Source: Candidatus Uhrbacteria bacterium (GTDB taxonomy: Bacteria; Patescibacteriota; Patescibacteriia; 2-12-FULL-60-25). From it: a DNA stretch of 6,234 bases. The position numbers and the translations under genes are program-made. Below, piece after piece: positions 5,271 through 6,234 of this stretch. The notes beneath the pieces were generated by a model. It worked only from the letters and a program-made list of their open reading frames with translations. It had not been told where the DNA came from and searched no databases. Location of the stretch: contig JAHFIO010000054.1 of NCBI GenBank assembly GCA_023246325.1, forward strand, positions 1 to 6,234, given 5' to 3'. The stretch's first letter is position 1. Each line of letters opens with the position of its first letter.

Positions 5271-5843
5271 ATGAATACTTCCATAAATGAAAAAAAGAAA
5301 CGCGGACGTAAACCATCACTGACTCATAAAATAGGGGATGTAATTCATGGTCGCAAAATAGTTGCTGAATTTAATAAAGGTGATTATTCGTACTTCAAGG
5401 TATGTTGCGAGCTTTGTGGGGCTATTACTTGTCCAACAAAGGGTAATTTTGTTCAACGCATTGTTCGTAAACAAATGCCTTGTTTTTGTTCAAAGAGTAA
5501 ATACGCAGATAAATATGAATGTATGTTTGCCATACGTGCAAATAAACATGGTAAAGATGTTCCATATGAGGAATTTAAAAAACAACATTATTCTACGTGG
5601 AAAGATTTATATGATCGTGGATTGCGCATTTATTTTCATAGTGGTAAATTCCAAAATCAAATGGAAGTTGATTTCGATTATACAGTGAATGGTATTACGT
5701 ATACACGTCGAGACATTGAAAAATTATTAGACGTTTCGCGTCAACGTGTTTCTCAAATTCATATGAAAGGTGAAATTTACAATCGTTTGAATGGTGCTTT
5801 AGCAAAAAAAGCAAAACGTGATGCGCGTAAAGCCGCAAAATAA
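5271..5843 (+). CDS. Putative DNA-binding protein: AT-hook-like tail, zinc-ribbon-like domain, C-terminal HTH
   Basis: 190 aa. Residues 8-15 (KKKRGRKP) form an AT-hook-like basic motif. Residues 20-75 resemble the small zinc-ribbon domain found in phage and mobile AP2- or HNH-type proteins: GDVIHGRKIVAEF, then a C46-x2-C49 pair and a C71-x-C73 pair, the latter like the SCGC end of that domain. A middle part (80-135) is polar and aromatic, of unknown fold. Residues 143-164 (TYTRRDIEKLLDVSRQRVSQ and onward) read as a helix-turn-helix of the sigma-region-4 kind, and the tail is basic (AKKAKRDARKAAK). No nuclease motif is seen, so a regulator or an architectural DNA-binding protein is likelier than a homing enzyme. 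It is divergent from truB and monocistronic. Codon use is more AT-rich than truB and it has no GGCAGGAT octamer, possible hints of separate ancestry. Confidence 0.85.
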   Translation: MNTSINEKKKRGRKPSLTHKIGDVIHGRKIVAEFNKGDYSYFKVCCELCGAITCPTKGNFVQRIVRKQMPCFCSKSKYADKYECMFAIRANKHGKDVPYEEFKKQHYSTWKDLYDRGLRIYFHSGKFQNQMEVDFDYTVNGITYTRRDIEKLLDVSRQRVSQIHMKGEIYNRLNGALAKKAKRDARKAAK

Positions 5844-5859
5844 ATTGCAATATAAAAAA

Positions 5860-5887
5860 CCCCTGACGAAAGTCGGGGGATTTTTTT
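5860..5887. terminator. Bidirectional intrinsic terminator between convergent genes
   Basis: CCCCTGAC (5860-5867) pairs with GTCGGGGG (5872-5879) through 8 pairs, one of them T-G, around a GAAA tetraloop. ATTTTTTT follows on the plus strand. On the minus strand the stem is followed by TTTTTT (5859-5854). It therefore ends both the zinc-ribbon/HTH gene and the minus-strand membrane protein gene. Confidence 0.93.
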
Positions 5888-6233
5888 ACCAGTATCTGCA
5901 TCCTGCAATAATGCGTCGAAGGATATACGGCAGGATGAGGAGGAGTATGAGAAGTGACGTGGTAATGAAAAGAGGGGCAAGGAAACCGCATGCAATCCCA
6001 AGTAGGATGAAGACAACTCGCGAAACCGTGAATATGGTTTTGTTTGCATTTTCGCCAGAGTCTTTTGTAATATAGGTGAAAAATCTATCGATACCAACAA
6101 GAGCTGGAAGAGCTAAGAGATCCCACCAATGAGAGAAATATGCGCTTTCAAGATTCGGCGATTTGTCGAGCATGAGGGCGTCTATAGCCAGGATGGCACA
6201 AAGAAAAACTGCAACTTTTTCTGCGGTGATCAT
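5886..6233 (-). CDS. Small membrane protein, unrecognised (5' end at window edge)
   Basis: At least 115 aa; the ATG at 6233-6231 is one base from the window edge, so the true start could lie further upstream. Hydrophobic stretches are at residues 6-22 (KVAVFLCAILAIDALML), 37-54 (a weaker, tryptophan-led segment containing ALPALVGIDRFF) and 70-104 (FILLGIACGFLAP then ITTSLLILLLILPYIL, probably a helical hairpin). A hydrophilic loop, KDSGENANK, lies at 57-65. The end is basic and aromatic (RRIIAGCRYW). I recognise no family; it looks like an integral membrane protein with three or four helices. Its stop overlaps the T-tract of the shared terminator. The DNA carries one exact GGCAGGAT octamer and one near copy. 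Third codon positions are richer in C and G than in rny. Confidence 0.65.
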   Translation of the reverse strand: MITAEKVAVFLCAILAIDALMLDKSPNLESAYFSHWWDLLALPALVGIDRFFTYITKDSGENANKTIFTVSRVVFILLGIACGFLAPLFITTSLLILLLILPYILRRIIAGCRYW

Positions 6234-6234
6234 A

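Larger units (their letters stand above)
380..5936. repeat. Dispersed octamer GGCAGGAT (extended CGGCAGGATG), 8 exact copies
   Basis: Exact copies on the plus strand start at 629, 2320, 4752 and 5929. Copies on the minus strand (seen as ATCCTGCC) are at 380, 917, 4774 and 4883. Five of them (380, 629, 4752, 4883, 5929) share the full 10-mer CGGCAGGATG. Seven-of-eight copies (ATCCTGCA) lie at 2179 and 5900. All lie inside genes: three in the methyltransferase, one plus a near copy in ymdB, three in truB, one plus a near copy in the membrane protein. The translated words differ (HPA, RQD, ILP, RAG, SCR), so protein sequence does not explain the repeat. Confidence 0.75.

Noticed and set aside
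380..5936. Chi recombination site as the explanation for the GGCAGGAT repeat
   Set aside because: Not excluded, but Chi-type sites are normally strand-biased, and the copies here are split 4:4 between strands.
5777..6100. Minus-strand 107-codon frame
   Set aside because: Crosses the bidirectional terminator and the end of the HTH gene; the alternative frame at 5886-6233 gives a coherent membrane protein that ends at the terminator.
1..6234. tRNA or rRNA genes, CRISPR arrays, transposase genes
   Set aside because: No cloverleaf with a T-loop GTTCRA signature, no rRNA-like conserved stretch, no regularly spaced repeats and no transposase motifs were seen by eye on either strand.
1..6234. Recoding of TGA to glycine, known in some Patescibacteria
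   Set aside because: All recognised genes are full length under the standard code and none needs TGA read through; all visible genuine stops are TAA, so the code is not tested strongly but no recoding is required.

Overview
The window looks like part of a small-genome bacterial chromosome, most plausibly from the Candidate Phyla Radiation (Patescibacteria). This is inferred from the compact layout, moderately AT-rich composition, a short TruB without its C-terminal domain, mostly non-Shine-Dalgarno starts, and the mix of conserved housekeeping genes with short orphans. The standard code fits: all eight genes whose ends are visible stop at TAA.

Left part (1-1513): the 5' end of an unknown minus-strand gene faces away from a plus-strand Trm9/ALKBH8-like class I methyltransferase gene. 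The spacer between them is a 126-bp segment bounded by a 17/18-bp inverted repeat, holding a small hairpin and a possible 13-codon leader ORF. The methyltransferase converges on an unrecognised 169-aa minus-strand gene. That gene has its own promoter, the only strong Shine-Dalgarno site in the window, and a terminator between the two genes.

Middle part (1622-5179): a minus-strand housekeeping block reads truB (tRNA pseudouridine-55 synthase), a doubtful 58-aa ORF, rny (RNase Y), ymdB (metallophosphoesterase) and hup (HU), closed by a very strong 23-bp-stem terminator. rny and ymdB are one nucleotide apart, the same pairing as in Firmicutes, and are surely co-transcribed. hup and truB each have a recognisable promoter of their own. 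The block concerns RNA maturation and turnover and nucleoid structure.

Right part (5180-6234): divergent from truB is a 190-aa DNA-binding-type protein with an AT-hook-like tail, a Cys4 zinc-ribbon-like motif and a C-terminal helix-turn-helix. A perfect palindromic operator candidate lies between the two promoters. It ends at a bidirectional terminator shared with a minus-strand small membrane protein gene at the window edge.

The most notable signal is not a gene. The octamer GGCAGGAT (extended form CGGCAGGATG) occurs eight times on both strands, inside four different genes and in several reading frames. Roughly 0.1-0.2 copies would be expected by chance. It resembles a DNA uptake sequence or another genome-wide DNA-level signal.
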